This document shows, piece after piece, positions 1-8,669 of a DNA stretch of 64,000 nucleotides. Below the pieces are notes generated by a model, which had not been told where the DNA came from, made no database searches, and saw only the letters and a list, made by a program, of their open reading frames with translations. Origin of the DNA: Corynebacterium jeikeium (GTDB lineage: Bacteria > Actinomycetota > Actinomycetes > Mycobacteriales > Mycobacteriaceae). Each line of letters starts with the position of its first letter. The stretch's first letter is position 1. The position numbers and the translations under genes are program-made. The stretch lies in the NCBI RefSeq assembly GCF_000738265.1, contig NZ_JFCQ01000020.1:62001-126000 (forward strand), given 5' to 3'.

Positions 1-199
1 CTAACATTTCTCGAGTTCACAGTGCCCGTGTTGCGCTCGCAAAAAGTACGCCCCGCAATACGTAAGCACTGCAGGCCACGTCGCATTCCACAGGACCTTG
101 GGTGGGGTGTAAGAGATCACGTGGACACAGCGAAGCTTTGTGCTTCCAATGAACGTCAAAATTTTTTTCGAAGACTTTTAGGAAAAGAGGCACGCCACC
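1..199 (+). promoter_or_regulatory. upstream region and leader of rpsT
   Basis: No credible gene is seen here. The last 20 bases carry a purine-rich ribosome binding site (GGAAAAGAGG, 180-189) before the rpsT ATG at 200. An AT-rich stretch with a run of T (about 159-180) lies just upstream of it. I could not assign a -10/-35 pair with confidence. Confidence 0.4.
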
Positions 200-463
200 A
201 TGGCAAACATCAAGCAGCAGAAGAAGCGCGTTCTGACCAACGAGATCGCCCGCAAGCGCAACCAGGCTATCCGCTCCCGTCTGCGCACCGAGACCCGCAA
301 GTTCAACGCTGCGGTTGAGGCTGGCGACAAGGAAGCCGCAGAGGCTCAGCTGCGCGTCGCTTCCCGCTTCTACGACAAGGCCGTCACCAAGGGCACCATT
401 CACCGCAACAACGCGGCGAACAAGAAGTCCGGTATGGCCGCTCGCTTCAACAAGATGGCTTAA
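200..463 (+). CDS. rpsT: 30S ribosomal protein S20
   Basis: S20 is a primary 16S rRNA-binding protein of the small ribosomal subunit. The product is 87 residues, the usual length, and starts MANIKQQKKR. It is very basic, with alternating Lys/Arg and Ala helices (RKRNQAIRSRLRT near the N-terminus) and an Asn/Lys-rich end, as in other S20 proteins. The ATG is preceded by GGAAAAGAGG. It is transcribed alone and divergently from the holA run on the far side of the ADP-ribosylglycohydrolase gene; rpsT next to holA is conserved in actinobacteria. A structured terminator-like element follows at 490-572. Confidence 0.97.
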   Translation: MANIKQQKKRVLTNEIARKRNQAIRSRLRTETRKFNAAVEAGDKEAAEAQLRVASRFYDKAVTKGTIHRNNAANKKSGMAARFNKMA

Positions 464-489
464 GCTTTCGCTAGCTTCTTGTGTAAAAG

Positions 490-572
490 AGGCCCGCATC
501 CTTTAAAAGAGGTTGAGACGTTGCGTCACTAAGCAACGACAACAACAACCTCCCCGGGTGCGGGCTTTCACT
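490..572 (+). terminator. long three-stem hairpin after rpsT
   Basis: Three nested stems can be drawn. GCCCGCA (492-498) pairs with TGCGGGC (559-565). GAGGTTG (509-515) pairs with CAACCTC (546-552). CGTTGC (519-524) pairs with GCAACG (533-538), closing an 8-base loop. The outer stem is followed by CTTTCACTTT. This is probably the rpsT terminator, but it is much longer and more elaborate than the other terminators in the window and might also act as a stable 3' RNA. Confidence 0.6.
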
Positions 573-635
573 TTGCCCTAAAGTGATTAGCTAGGTTTCA
601 AACGCAATGACTTTCCGAAGGAGTTCGAAGAAGGG

Positions 636-1676
636 ATGAAGGATCGTTTCCGATCAGCCCTGCTCGGCACCGCATTGGGCGATGCGTGGGGCTACCCGTA
701 CCAGATGCCTCCGCAGCCCGAGCGCACCCCGCTTCCCGAACCGCTTGTTATCAGTGACGCTACGCAGATGACGTTGGCGCTCTGTGCCGCGATGAAGGAT
801 ATCGACCGAGGAAACCTCGACCGCGAAGAGGGCATGCAGGCCATCGGCCAGCACTTCATCAACTACCACTCCGACCCGGACTACGACCGCCTGCCCGGCC
901 CCTCCACAACGGAATCGCTAGACCGTCTGAGCCAGCTCGGCGCGGAGCACTGGGACGATGTGTCTACCCACTCCGGGGGTTCGGGCGCGGTCATGCGCGT
1001 GGCTGCCAGTGCGCTGCTGGCTCCGTCGGATCAGGGCGTGGGCTGGTCCGTGCTGCAAGGCATGGTGACCCACGACTCGGGCGTGGCCCGTGCGGCGTGC
1101 GCCGTGATGGCATGCCTGGTGTCCGCCCGCAAGGGCACCGACCTGGTGAATGTCGCTGAAGGTCTGGCCGGCGACGAGAACTTCGACAACGACAATCTGC
1201 TGACCAACGAGGAGAAGTCCGACATCCTCCAGGATCTGGATTCGGCGCTGATCACGGACCTCACCGGCCCCGACGCGCCGCTGAGCGAGTTGATTTCCCG
1301 CGTGGCCGCTGTGCGCGAGCACCTAGATCCTTTCCTGGCGCAGGGCGACTTCGAGGAGCTTTACCGCTGCCGCCGCAAGTTCGTGCAGATCTTCGGCCGG
1401 GGCTGGGATGCTGGTTCGTGCACGGCTTCTGCCCTGCTGCTGGCGCAGCTGTACCTGGATCACAGTGATCAATACGCCCCGCACGATTTCCTGCACGTCG
1501 CGGTGAATTGGCCGGGCAACCGCAACACCCGTGCGTCGTTGACGGGTGCGCTGCTGGGTTCCCACCTGGAAGGTGGCGTGGACCAGTGGGAGGAAACGCG
1601 GGACTACCAGTTCGAATCCCGCTACAACGACGCGATCCACTGCGGCGTGTGGAAGGGCTTCCGCCCCGCGGTATAG
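636..1676 (+). CDS. ADP-ribosylglycohydrolase-family protein, probably degenerate
   Basis: The 346-residue protein has the all-helical layout of the DraG/ARH family. It opens with LLGTALGDAWGYPYQ, then has SDATQMTLAL at the place of the first metal motif (usually S/TDDTxM), SGGSGAVMRVA in the middle and NTRASLTGALLG near the end. In active family members the last block contains GGDxDT, whose aspartates bind the second metal; here it reads WPGNRNT, with Asn at both Asp positions. The first motif also has Ala for the second Asp. I infer that ADP-ribose-arginine hydrolysis is lost or altered and that the protein may be a binding or regulatory form. GAAGGAGTTCGAAGAAGGG precedes the ATG. It lies between rpsT and the convergent holA. 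Confidence 0.75.
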   Translation: MKDRFRSALLGTALGDAWGYPYQMPPQPERTPLPEPLVISDATQMTLALCAAMKDIDRGNLDREEGMQAIGQHFINYHSDPDYDRLPGPSTTESLDRLSQLGAEHWDDVSTHSGGSGAVMRVAASALLAPSDQGVGWSVLQGMVTHDSGVARAACAVMACLVSARKGTDLVNVAEGLAGDENFDNDNLLTNEEKSDILQDLDSALITDLTGPDAPLSELISRVAAVREHLDPFLAQGDFEELYRCRRKFVQIFGRGWDAGSCTASALLLAQLYLDHSDQYAPHDFLHVAVNWPGNRNTRASLTGALLGSHLEGGVDQWEETRDYQFESRYNDAIHCGVWKGFRPAV

Positions 1677-1682
1677 CGGGTG

Positions 1683-2654
1683 TTAGCGCCGCAGCGCCAC
1701 CTGCGCGATCCGGCGCACCGCATCTTCCACTGCGTAGTCGGGGTCCGCGCTGTGGCCCTTCACCCCAGCATCCAGTGCGCCGGTGATCTGTACCGCCTGG
1801 GCGATCATGGGGGTGCTCCAGCGCCGGGCCGTACGGATCGTCTTATCCAGCTTCCACGGCGCCATGCCGAACTTGGCCGCATCGCGGCGGGAATTAATGT
1901 TGCCCGCCCCGGCGACCTTTGCAATGTCCGCCACCGCGGAGCTCAGAGCGCTGGCCAGCAACACAGGTGGCACGCCTAGCTGCAGGGCCCGGCGCGCCAG
2001 AGCCACGGCGGCAGAGACATTTCCGGCGATCGCATAGTCCGCCACTTCGAAACCGCTGACTTCCGCTTTGCCCTGGTAGTAGCGCTTCACCGCGGCGGCG
2101 TCTACGTTCCCGTCGGTATCCGCGATCAGCTGGCTGATGGCGCTGGCCAGCTGCCGTAGGTCGCTGCCGACAACGTCCAGCAGTAGCTCGCAGACCTCGC
2201 GGGTCACGCGCGCGCCGTGGGCGCGGAATTCTTGGTCGATGAAGGCGAGCTGTTCCCGCCCTTTCAGCGCCCCGGCTTGGAACACCACCGCGCCGAGTTT
2301 CGGCCAGCTATCTACCAGCTTCTTGTTACGCCCCTTGCCGGTGTGCACGATGATCAGCACCACGCCGTCCGCCGGGTCTTTGATGGCTTGTTCCAGCAGG
2401 CTGATGATGTCCTTACCCGTATCCTCTACCCCGGTGACCACGACGATGCGGTCTTCGGCGAACAAGCTGGGGCTGAGTAGTTCCGCTAGTTCGGGGGCGC
2501 TGAGCTCCGACGCTTTTCGCATCTCCACCGGCAAGTTCGGATCCCCGCTGGCGACCCGTGCCTGCTGCACGATTCCTTGTCGGCGCCGTTCGGCGAGGAA
2601 ATCATCGCCACCGACGATGAGGTTGATGGGTGCGGGGTGCTCGGTGGCGTTCAT
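1683..2654 (-). CDS. holA: DNA polymerase III delta subunit
   Basis: HolA is the clamp-loader delta subunit that opens the beta clamp during replication. The product is 323 residues, standard length, with an N-terminal region (INLIVGGDDFLAERRRQGIV) and helical C-terminal parts (GAGNINSRRDAAKFGMAPWK and VEDAVRRIAQVAL) typical of actinobacterial delta proteins. It starts at ATG 2654 and ends three bases after the convergent ADP-ribosylglycohydrolase gene. It lies downstream of comEC on the same strand, the holA-comEC-comEA order known from mycobacteria, and is probably cotranscribed with them. Confidence 0.93.
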   Translation of the reverse strand: MNATEHPAPINLIVGGDDFLAERRRQGIVQQARVASGDPNLPVEMRKASELSAPELAELLSPSLFAEDRIVVVTGVEDTGKDIISLLEQAIKDPADGVVLIIVHTGKGRNKKLVDSWPKLGAVVFQAGALKGREQLAFIDQEFRAHGARVTREVCELLLDVVGSDLRQLASAISQLIADTDGNVDAAAVKRYYQGKAEVSGFEVADYAIAGNVSAAVALARRALQLGVPPVLLASALSSAVADIAKVAGAGNINSRRDAAKFGMAPWKLDKTIRTARRWSTPMIAQAVQITGALDAGVKGHSADPDYAVEDAVRRIAQVALRR

Positions 2655-2688
2655 GGGTTCGATCTTGCCAGATCCACGCCGGGGACTT

Positions 2689-4641
2689 CTAACGGAACTT
2701 CAGCTTGTCTTTGCACGGGTAGTACACCGGCACCCCACTGGGCATGTAGCTGGGCCTATCGTGGGGTTTCCCGCACTCGGTCACCACCACAGCCACCTGC
2801 CCTGCCCCACCCGCGGCTGCCACGGCGTCTGCGATCTGTTGCTGTTGCCGTATCGCTGCCTCGTCGTCGCTCACCCGAATCACCGTTGTGCCGTTGAGAT
2901 CTATCACCCCGGTCTGCATTGTCGCTGTTGTGTGTTTATCCGGTCTTTCTAGTTTTATGACGCCCCCACGATCCCCTAACCCAAGCATCACCAGGCCGCA
3001 CAAGAGCGTGGCCCAACACCACCGAAGCTGTCGCCAGTGCCGGGCGTAGCGCACACTGAGAAGAAGCCCTGCCAGTAGTGAGGTGGCCAGAGCTGCCCAT
3101 AACCACCCACCAGGGGTAGCTAGCATCGGCGCGGTGGAGCCTGTGCGCGCTACCCACATCACCCATGCCGCGCACGGCACGGCCGGGGCTACTATTGTCT
3201 GGGCCAGCAGAAACGTCAGCGGTGGATACACCGCGGCTAGCAACGCGCTGAGCAGCCCCAACACCGTAATGATTGGTACGACCGCCGTCACGGCTAGGTT
3301 ACACACCACCGCGACCAGAGAGACCTTGCCCGTCATGTGGACGATGATCGGGATGGTCACCAGGTCCGCAGCCACGGCGATCACCACCATGCGCACTGCC
3401 ATCGCTTGCAGCTGGGTGGGGCGGTCGTCTTTGACTAACCAGGGGACTTGCTGCAGCCTCAACAAAATGGCTTTCGACCACCACGGAAGTACCACCAGGA
3501 TGCCCGCGGTCGCTGCCACGGATAATACGAAGGCGTAGCTGATGGCCATGCCCGGGGCGATCACCATCAGTAGCAAAACGGCGGCGCTCAGGGAGGCCAA
3601 CACGTCCGTCCAGCGCGCCGATGCCACGGCCACCAGGCCAACGCTGCCCATGATTGCCGCGCGCAGCACGCTGGGTTCCGGGCCGACCAGCAGTACGAAT
3701 GCCGCTAAGAATAGCGCTGCTACAACGAGCCGGCTTCGGTAGCCTGCTCGGCACGCTGTGGCTATGAGCAATGCGGTTCCGGTGATCACAGCGACGTTGG
3801 AGCCAGAGACTGCGCTCAGGTGGCTGAGCCCCGTGACGGTGAACTGATTGCGAAGGGTGGAATCCTGCATGCTGACGTCCCCCATCACCATGCCGGGCAG
3901 GATCTTACCCGCATCCCACGGCAGGTCGGCGCACAGCGCGTGGAAACTTTCGCGTAGCCAGCTGGTGATGCGCCATAGCCCCTCCGGCTCGCCTAGATTC
4001 TCCGGCGCCCGGGTGGCCGACAACGTCACCGGGATGAGCTCTGCCCCTTGGGCTGGGCGCGCAGTGGCGGAGATATCGAAGCTCATGCCTGGCTGAAGTG
4101 ACGTGAAATCAATGGCATTCGCGCCAGCTCCGCGGGCTAGCTCGGGACGCAGGAATAGTGGCACGTCCCCCAAGCCGGGGACTTCTACGGGAACCACCAC
4201 CCTCCCCTCCGTGAGCTGCTTCGGCAGGCCCGCCACCGTCACCCGCTCCCGCACCACGGCCGCGTTAGTGGAGAGTGTGCGCAGTAGCGGGTGGGCGTCA
4301 ATAAAAAGAATCCGCAACCACGTGCCGGCCCCGACTGTGCTGGCGATAGCCCCGACGGTAGCGACGCTGCGCGCGAGCACCCGGGAAACGCGAAAACCAT
4401 AAGCACGGCGGAGGCGAAGCCACCACACGGCCCCGCCTAGCGCGGCGGCCAGCCCGACAAGAAGTGGCCAATAACTGCGGGTCAAGATGATCGCAGCGGC
4501 CATCAGCCAGCTAGTCAGGGCCACTGGGACGAGGCGCAGATCTATACCCCGCGCCTTCGCGACAGCCTCCGGGGAATAGGGCTCGATGACGCTGCCGGAA
4601 ACAGTGGAATCAGTGGAAAGGGCGCTAGATGGTGACCGCAT
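2689..4641 (-). CDS. comEC: ComEC/Rec2-type DNA uptake channel
   Basis: ComEC forms the inner-membrane channel for single-stranded DNA during transformation. The protein is about 650 residues with many hydrophobic segments and the competence-domain signature TGLSHLSAVSGSNVAVI. The frame stays open upstream to 5013, but that part overlaps comEA and reads as low-complexity shadow, so I choose the ATG at 4641, which overlaps the comEA stop by 17 bases and suggests translational coupling. The short C-terminal domain (VIDLNGTTVIRVSDDEAAI, then TECGKPHDRP) lacks the metallo-beta-lactamase domain of longer ComEC proteins. Natural competence is not established for this organism. Confidence 0.88.
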   Translation of the reverse strand: MRSPSSALSTDSTVSGSVIEPYSPEAVAKARGIDLRLVPVALTSWLMAAAIILTRSYWPLLVGLAAALGGAVWWLRLRRAYGFRVSRVLARSVATVGAIASTVGAGTWLRILFIDAHPLLRTLSTNAAVVRERVTVAGLPKQLTEGRVVVPVEVPGLGDVPLFLRPELARGAGANAIDFTSLQPGMSFDISATARPAQGAELIPVTLSATRAPENLGEPEGLWRITSWLRESFHALCADLPWDAGKILPGMVMGDVSMQDSTLRNQFTVTGLSHLSAVSGSNVAVITGTALLIATACRAGYRSRLVVAALFLAAFVLLVGPEPSVLRAAIMGSVGLVAVASARWTDVLASLSAAVLLLMVIAPGMAISYAFVLSVAATAGILVVLPWWSKAILLRLQQVPWLVKDDRPTQLQAMAVRMVVIAVAADLVTIPIIVHMTGKVSLVAVVCNLAVTAVVPIITVLGLLSALLAAVYPPLTFLLAQTIVAPAVPCAAWVMWVARTGSTAPMLATPGGWLWAALATSLLAGLLLSVRYARHWRQLRWCWATLLCGLVMLGLGDRGGVIKLERPDKHTTATMQTGVIDLNGTTVIRVSDDEAAIRQQQQIADAVAAAGGAGQVAVVVTECGKPHDRPSYMPSGVPVYYPCKDKLKFR

Positions 4642-5566
4642 CGCGCATCGATTCAAACTTCGCCGGGCCGATGCCGCGCACCTCCAGGAGCTGCTCCACG
4701 CTGGTGAATGGCCCGTTGGAGTCGCGCCAGGCGATGATGGCCTCCGCAGTGGCGGGGCCAATACCGCTGATGGTTTCCAGCTGCGCAGAATCGGCGGTAT
4801 TGAGGTTGATCTTGCCCTCCGCCGAGGCTCCCGCTTTGGAGCCGGGATTGGCACCGGATTTGGCACCGGAATTGGCGCCGGAATTGGCGCCAGGGTTGCC
4901 GCCCGCCTTGTTCGGATCACCCGGCGCGGCCGCACCTCCGGCAGAGGTCTGCCCCGCCCCGGCGTAGACCACGCTAGAGCCCTTATCGTCCACCACAATC
5001 TGCATGCCATCACTGACCTGCTCGGCCAGATTGATGCCCAGCACGACGGCCTTGGGCAGAGTTCCTCCCGCTGCCTCTATTGCCTCCCCCACCCGGGTAT
5101 TCGCCTGTACGCGCAGCAGACCGGGATGGCGCACCATGCCCTGCACGCTGACGACGCACTCCTGGTCGCCATCGCCTTCTTCCGAGTTCTCTGTGGCGCC
5201 ACCGGCAGCACCTGCGTCACCCGCGCCGCCAGCACTGTCAGTCGTCCCGCCCGCGCTGTTTGTCGCCACGCCATTGTTGCCCGGCGCGTTCGTGCCAGCC
5301 AGCAACTCCGGGCCACTGGCTGGTGCTGCCTCTCCGCCCTCCGAATCCGACCGTTGGCAGGCGAACAACGCAAAGCCAATGATGGCAGCCACCACAACCG
5401 CCACCACCAGCGCCCGCGAAGCCCTGCCGCCCATGTCCGCGTGCGTATCTAGATCGACGTTGGCTAGCTCGTGTTCGGGCATTGGCTGAGTCAGCGCTTC
5501 CGCCCGGGCGCGCACCTTGTCTACGGAACTCAACCGCATTCGTCGTGTGGACATGCGCCCGATCAC
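4625..5566 (-). CDS. comEA: ComEA-like helix-hairpin-helix DNA-binding protein
   Basis: The 313-residue protein has a cytoplasmic N-terminus, one membrane span (RALVVAVVVAAIIGFALFA, about residues 49-67), a Ser/Gly/Ala-rich stretch, an SLBB-type domain (VVSVQGMVRHPGLLRV onward), a repetitive linker and a C-terminal pair of helix-hairpin-helix motifs (NLNTADSAQLETISGIGPAT and LLEVRGIGPAKFES). ComEA binds incoming double-stranded DNA outside the membrane and passes it to ComEC, the next gene. The start is GTG 5566, with ATG 5554 as an alternative; neither has a strong ribosome binding site. The linker between SLBB and HhH is coded by 12-base tandem repeats. Confidence 0.9.
   Translation of the reverse strand: MIGRMSTRRMRLSSVDKVRARAEALTQPMPEHELANVDLDTHADMGGRASRALVVAVVVAAIIGFALFACQRSDSEGGEAAPASGPELLAGTNAPGNNGVATNSAGGTTDSAGGAGDAGAAGGATENSEEGDGDQECVVSVQGMVRHPGLLRVQANTRVGEAIEAAGGTLPKAVVLGINLAEQVSDGMQIVVDDKGSSVVYAGAGQTSAGGAAAPGDPNKAGGNPGANSGANSGAKSGANPGSKAGASAEGKINLNTADSAQLETISGIGPATAEAIIAWRDSNGPFTSVEQLLEVRGIGPAKFESMRDAVTI
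4839..4898 (-). repeat. five 12-bp tandem repeats inside comEA
   Basis: Five consecutive 12-base units, variants of GCACCGGAATTG, run through 4839-4898. On the coding strand they encode four-residue units NPGA, NSGA, NSGA, KSGA and NPGS in the ComEA linker. The phase preserves the frame, so copy-number changes would only alter linker length. Confidence 0.85.
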
Positions 5567-5629
5567 AGCACACCGGCGGGACGGTCAGCGCCGTGCCCTT
5601 GCCGTCTAGAGATCAAAACCCCAGAAGGC

Positions 5630-5638
5630 TGTGGATAA
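5630..5638 (-). promoter_or_regulatory. DnaA-box-like site upstream of comEA
   Basis: TGTGGATAA is the exact reverse complement of TTATCCACA, the consensus DnaA box. It lies between the comEA start and the degV stop. A single 9-mer may occur by chance; its promoter-side position makes it worth noting. Confidence 0.4.
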
Positions 5639-5656
5639 CTCCTTGCCTGTGGAAAT

Positions 5657-6586
5657 TCAGTCCGAGTCCGAGTCCGACGTCGAGTTCTCCCACATCGTCG
5701 CTGCCACGCCCAATGCCCCCTGGCCGACGTGCAACTGCAGAACCTCCGGGATGGTCACAATGCTGACCTCCACCTGCGGCAAAGACTGCCAGGTTTCCAC
5801 TCGTACCTGTCGGCGCAAACCATGGGCCCGCGGCTCCGGAGGCTCGGTTGGTGCCTCCAGTTGGTTCAGTTCCTCAACCATTTCCCCGATCCGGGCAGAA
5901 AGATCCACCGCCTGATCTTCCGCGTCGCTGTGGTGCACGGCGATCTTCACATCGCGGGGATTTCCCTTGGCCGCCACGGCCTCGTCGATGACCAGCTGAC
6001 GCACCAACTTCACCACCCTATCCATGGCTTTCACCTGGGTACGGGTCTTGGCCGCCAACGTCAGCCTGCCCTCCGCTAACTGCAGGATCGGCTTGATCGC
6101 CAGCGTGGAGGTCAACAGCGCCTGCCCCACCGACAGCCGCCCACCCTTGCGCAACACATCCAGCTCATGGACATACAGCCACAGCGAGGAGTTCTTCAGC
6201 GATTCCTCCGCCACGGCCACCACCGCATCCAGGTCCGCGCCCTCCCGGGCGGCCTCGGCGGCACGCAGCGCGGCAAAGCCCAGGACCATCCCGATGTTCT
6301 TCGAATCCAGCACCCGCACCTTGCCCTCGAAAACTCCCGCGGCCACGGAAGCGTTGGCGAAAGTCGCGGACAGTTGCTTGGACAGGTGCAGCGCCACCAC
6401 GCCCGCATCGCCGCCGCGCTCCATCAGGCGCGCATAGCTCGCGGCCAGCTCCAAACTGCTGAGGCTGGCGGTGGTCTGCTCTTCGCCCTCGCCTTCCACG
6501 TGCAGGTCCAGCACCGTGATGCCTGCCTTCTTCGCAAGGTCCTCTGGCAAGCAGCAGGAAGAATCAGTGACAATCTGGACAGCCAC
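5657..6586 (-). CDS. DegV family fatty-acid-binding protein
   Basis: DegV/FakB proteins bind a fatty acid and, in Firmicutes, present it to a fatty-acid kinase. The 309-residue product starts VQIVTDSSCCLPEDLAKKAG, the conserved TDSS N-terminal motif, and has the family's later blocks (LHLSKQLSATFANA, then LDSKNIGMVLGF, LRKGGRLSVGQALL and KPILQLAEGRLTLAAKTRT). The start is a GTG that shares one base with the gpgP stop, so the two are translationally linked. The C-terminus ends in a Ser-Asp repeat (STSDSDSD). The matching position in M. tuberculosis is Rv2417c. Its fatty-acid ligand cannot be told from sequence. Confidence 0.9.
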   Translation of the reverse strand: MAVQIVTDSSCCLPEDLAKKAGITVLDLHVEGEGEEQTTASLSSLELAASYARLMERGGDAGVVALHLSKQLSATFANASVAAGVFEGKVRVLDSKNIGMVLGFAALRAAEAAREGADLDAVVAVAEESLKNSSLWLYVHELDVLRKGGRLSVGQALLTSTLAIKPILQLAEGRLTLAAKTRTQVKAMDRVVKLVRQLVIDEAVAAKGNPRDVKIAVHHSDAEDQAVDLSARIGEMVEELNQLEAPTEPPEPRAHGLRRQVRVETWQSLPQVEVSIVTIPEVLQLHVGQGALGVAATMWENSTSDSDSD

Positions 6587-7398
6587 TAGCCCCTCCCCTG
6601 GCTGGGATCGTGCGGGGCGGAGGCGGTGGCGTCATGAGTAGAAGAAACAGGGCTACTGCCTGGAAGGGCACCTTCATCCGGGCTTGCGTCGGTGGCCACG
6701 CCCAAATTCCATCCCTCCAGGTGCCACTGCGGCAGCTTCCACCAATCGGGACGGCTAGAGGGCACCAACGGCACCGTCGAACCGTCAATGGCTACCGGCG
6801 TGGTTCCCGTTGCCTCGCCAGTAAAACGGGGACGGGCCAGCAGCTGCGACCAGCAGGCATTGCCCAGGCCGGTGAACACCGGGTAGTAACGGCTCGGCAG
6901 ATCCAACAGACGGGCAGTCAAAGCGCCGATCGTTCCGCCGTGGGCGACGATCATCACATCGCCTTCGTCGAAGACATCGGTCGCCATGATCTCTTCAATC
7001 ACGGCATGAGCGCGCTCGGCTACCTCCAGGCGCGTTTCGCCACCCGGCGGCGCCCACAGCGGATCGTGGCGCCAATACGCGCGCTGACCAGGGAAATCAC
7101 GGTCCACCTCTTCGCGCGAGGCGCCTTGCCACTGCCCCAGATCGGTCTCCCGCAAGCGCGGGTCGGTCGTCACCTCGCAGCCGAAGGGCTCCGCGAGGAT
7201 CAGTGCAGTATCGTAGGCGCGCTTCAAATCGCTGGAGATCACTCGGGCGATGCGCTTATCCTCCAGCATCTGCGCCGTGACCTTGGCTTGCTGTACCCCT
7301 ACCGGGGACAGATCCGTATCCAGCTGGCCTTGCATCCGCCCTTTGGCGTTGTATTCCGTCTGTCCGTGACGGACCAAATAGACCCTGCGCTCGCCCAT
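6586..7398 (-). CDS. gpgP: histidine phosphatase, likely glucosyl-3-phosphoglycerate phosphatase
   Basis: The 270-residue protein belongs to the phosphoglycerate mutase-like superfamily. The phosphohistidine motif LVRHGQTEYN lies at residues 7-16, a second catalytic block is SDLKRAYDTALIL, and the distal histidine is in MIVAHGGTIGALT. The position between degV and rsfS matches Rv2419c, the mycobacterial GpgP, which dephosphorylates glucosyl-3-phosphoglycerate in methylglucose-lipopolysaccharide synthesis; the specific substrate is inferred from that synteny. The C-terminal 60 residues are Ser/Thr/Pro-rich and not part of the fold. Its stop overlaps the degV start. Confidence 0.8.
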   Translation of the reverse strand: MGERRVYLVRHGQTEYNAKGRMQGQLDTDLSPVGVQQAKVTAQMLEDKRIARVISSDLKRAYDTALILAEPFGCEVTTDPRLRETDLGQWQGASREEVDRDFPGQRAYWRHDPLWAPPGGETRLEVAERAHAVIEEIMATDVFDEGDVMIVAHGGTIGALTARLLDLPSRYYPVFTGLGNACWSQLLARPRFTGEATGTTPVAIDGSTVPLVPSSRPDWWKLPQWHLEGWNLGVATDASPDEGALPGSSPVSSTHDATASAPHDPSQGRG

Positions 7399-7417
7399 GA
7401 TCAGAAACTACCGGGGT

Positions 7418-7891
7418 TTAAAGCTCGTCTGCGTCCGGCGTGGGGCCGGCCAGCGGCAGGTCGTCGATGCTCGTTGCTTCCAGAACGTCGACTTCTGCAT
7501 CGACATCCCAGTTTCCGCCACGATCCAGCTGCTCCACACCCTCGACCTCGATCTGCGGGGCATCGCGCCACAGGCGGTCCAGCGCGTAGAACTCGCGCTC
7601 CTGCTTGCGCTGGACGTGCACGACGACATTGCCGTAGTCCAGCAGCACCCAGTGCCCCTCGCCACGGCCTTCGCGACGGGTTGGCTTCGGGCCATCCTGG
7701 CCTACTTCGTACTCCACCTCGTCGACGATGGAGTTAACCATGCGCTCGTTATCGCCACTGACGATGACGAACACATCGGTGATAGCCAGGCGGTCAGAGA
7801 CGTCGAGAACCAGGATGTCCTCCCCCAGCTTCTCGGCTGCTGCACGCGCCGCTACTCCGGCGAGCGCGATAGATTCTGCGGTGGCAGTCAA
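7418..7891 (-). CDS. rsfS: ribosomal silencing factor RsfS
   Basis: RsfS binds L14 on the 50S subunit and blocks subunit joining when nutrients run out. The core reads TATAESIALAGVAARAAAEK, then LVLDVSDRLAITDVFVIVSG, then HWVLLDYGNVVVHV and FYALDRLW, all family hallmarks. The frame is open upstream, but that part is a shadow of nadD. I choose the TTG at 7891, which starts exactly at the conserved N-terminus and has a GAAGGG eight bases upstream, giving 157 residues. The C-terminal tail of about 45 acidic residues is longer than in most RsfS proteins. It follows nadD, as in mycobacteria (Rv2420c-Rv2421c). Confidence 0.9.
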   Translation of the reverse strand: MTATAESIALAGVAARAAAEKLGEDILVLDVSDRLAITDVFVIVSGDNERMVNSIVDEVEYEVGQDGPKPTRREGRGEGHWVLLDYGNVVVHVQRKQEREFYALDRLWRDAPQIEVEGVEQLDRGGNWDVDAEVDVLEATSIDDLPLAGPTPDADEL

Positions 7892-7946
7892 AAAACTCAG
7901 CCCTTCTTGCTTGATTAAAAACACACTCAGTCTAGCAACCCACCAG

Positions 7947-8585
7947 CTATTCGCTGGAAACGTACATGCCGTGCTTGGCGATGTACTGCACCACGCCATC
8001 GGGCACCAGGTACCACACCGGTCGGCCTTCCGTCGCCCGCTCGCGCACGTCGGTGGAGCTAATGGCCATGGCGGGAATCTCCACCAGCGACAAGCGCCCC
8101 GCCGCGACTTCCCTAGACAGGGGATCGTCGCCGCTGCCATCGCCCGCCGGCAGTTCGTAGCCGGGGCGAGTCACACCCACAAAGTGCGCCAGGTCGAAAG
8201 TCTTTTCCCAGTCCCGCCATGTCACGATCTTCTGCAACGCATCGGAGCCAGTAATAAAGAACAACTCTGCCTCTGGGTACTGGGCGCGGATATCCGCCAA
8301 GGTGTCGACCGTGTAGGTATCGCCACCTCGGTCGATATCCACCCGGGAGACCAGGAAGCGGGGGTTCGAGGCCGTCGCGATGACCGTCATCAGGTAGCGA
8401 TCCTCCGCGGCGGACACCCGCTTGTGCTTCTTCTGCCAGGGTTGCCCCGTGGGCACGAAGATAACGACATCCAGGTCGAACAGATCCGCGACCTCGCTGC
8501 CTGCAACCAGGTGGCCGTTGTGGATCGGGTCGAAGGTCCCGCCCATGATGCCGACTCTGGTGGGCTGTGTCGTAGTTTTTTGCAC
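7947..8585 (-). CDS. nadD: nicotinate-nucleotide adenylyltransferase
   Basis: NadD joins ATP to nicotinate mononucleotide to give deamido-NAD. The nucleotidyltransferase motif [13 protein letters not shown] sits at the N-terminus, and the C-terminal [21 protein letters not shown] is the second ATP-binding motif. The frame extends to an ATG at 8693, but the homologous sequence begins much later. The GTG at 8585 ([16 protein letters not shown]) gives 212 residues and has an AGAAAAG-type site upstream, so I prefer it. It probably forms one transcript with rsfS and gpgP. Confidence 0.92.
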   Translation of the reverse strand: MQKTTTQPTRVGIMGGTFDPIHNGHLVAGSEVADLFDLDVVIFVPTGQPWQKKHKRVSAAEDRYLMTVIATASNPRFLVSRVDIDRGGDTYTVDTLADIRAQYPEAELFFITGSDALQKIVTWRDWEKTFDLAHFVGVTRPGYELPAGDGSGDDPLSREVAAGRLSLVEIPAMAISSTDVRERATEGRPVWYLVPDGVVQYIAKHGMYVSSE

Positions 8586-8669
8586 AGTACTTTTCTGCTT
8601 TCTCGGCTTCCACGGCCACCTGGGGCTTTCCCATCGGGTCGGGAAGATTCTAGTCTGGAGGAATATGGG

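Noticed and set aside
545..565. 6C RNA candidate after rpsT
   Set aside because: 6C RNAs have two hairpins with loops of six or more C; here only four C occur together and the structure is a single nested stem.
4839..4898. possible CRISPR array
   Set aside because: The units are only 12 bases, with no spacers, and are in frame inside comEA. The 55-base tract at 25435-25489 is likewise a microsatellite, and no cas genes occur.
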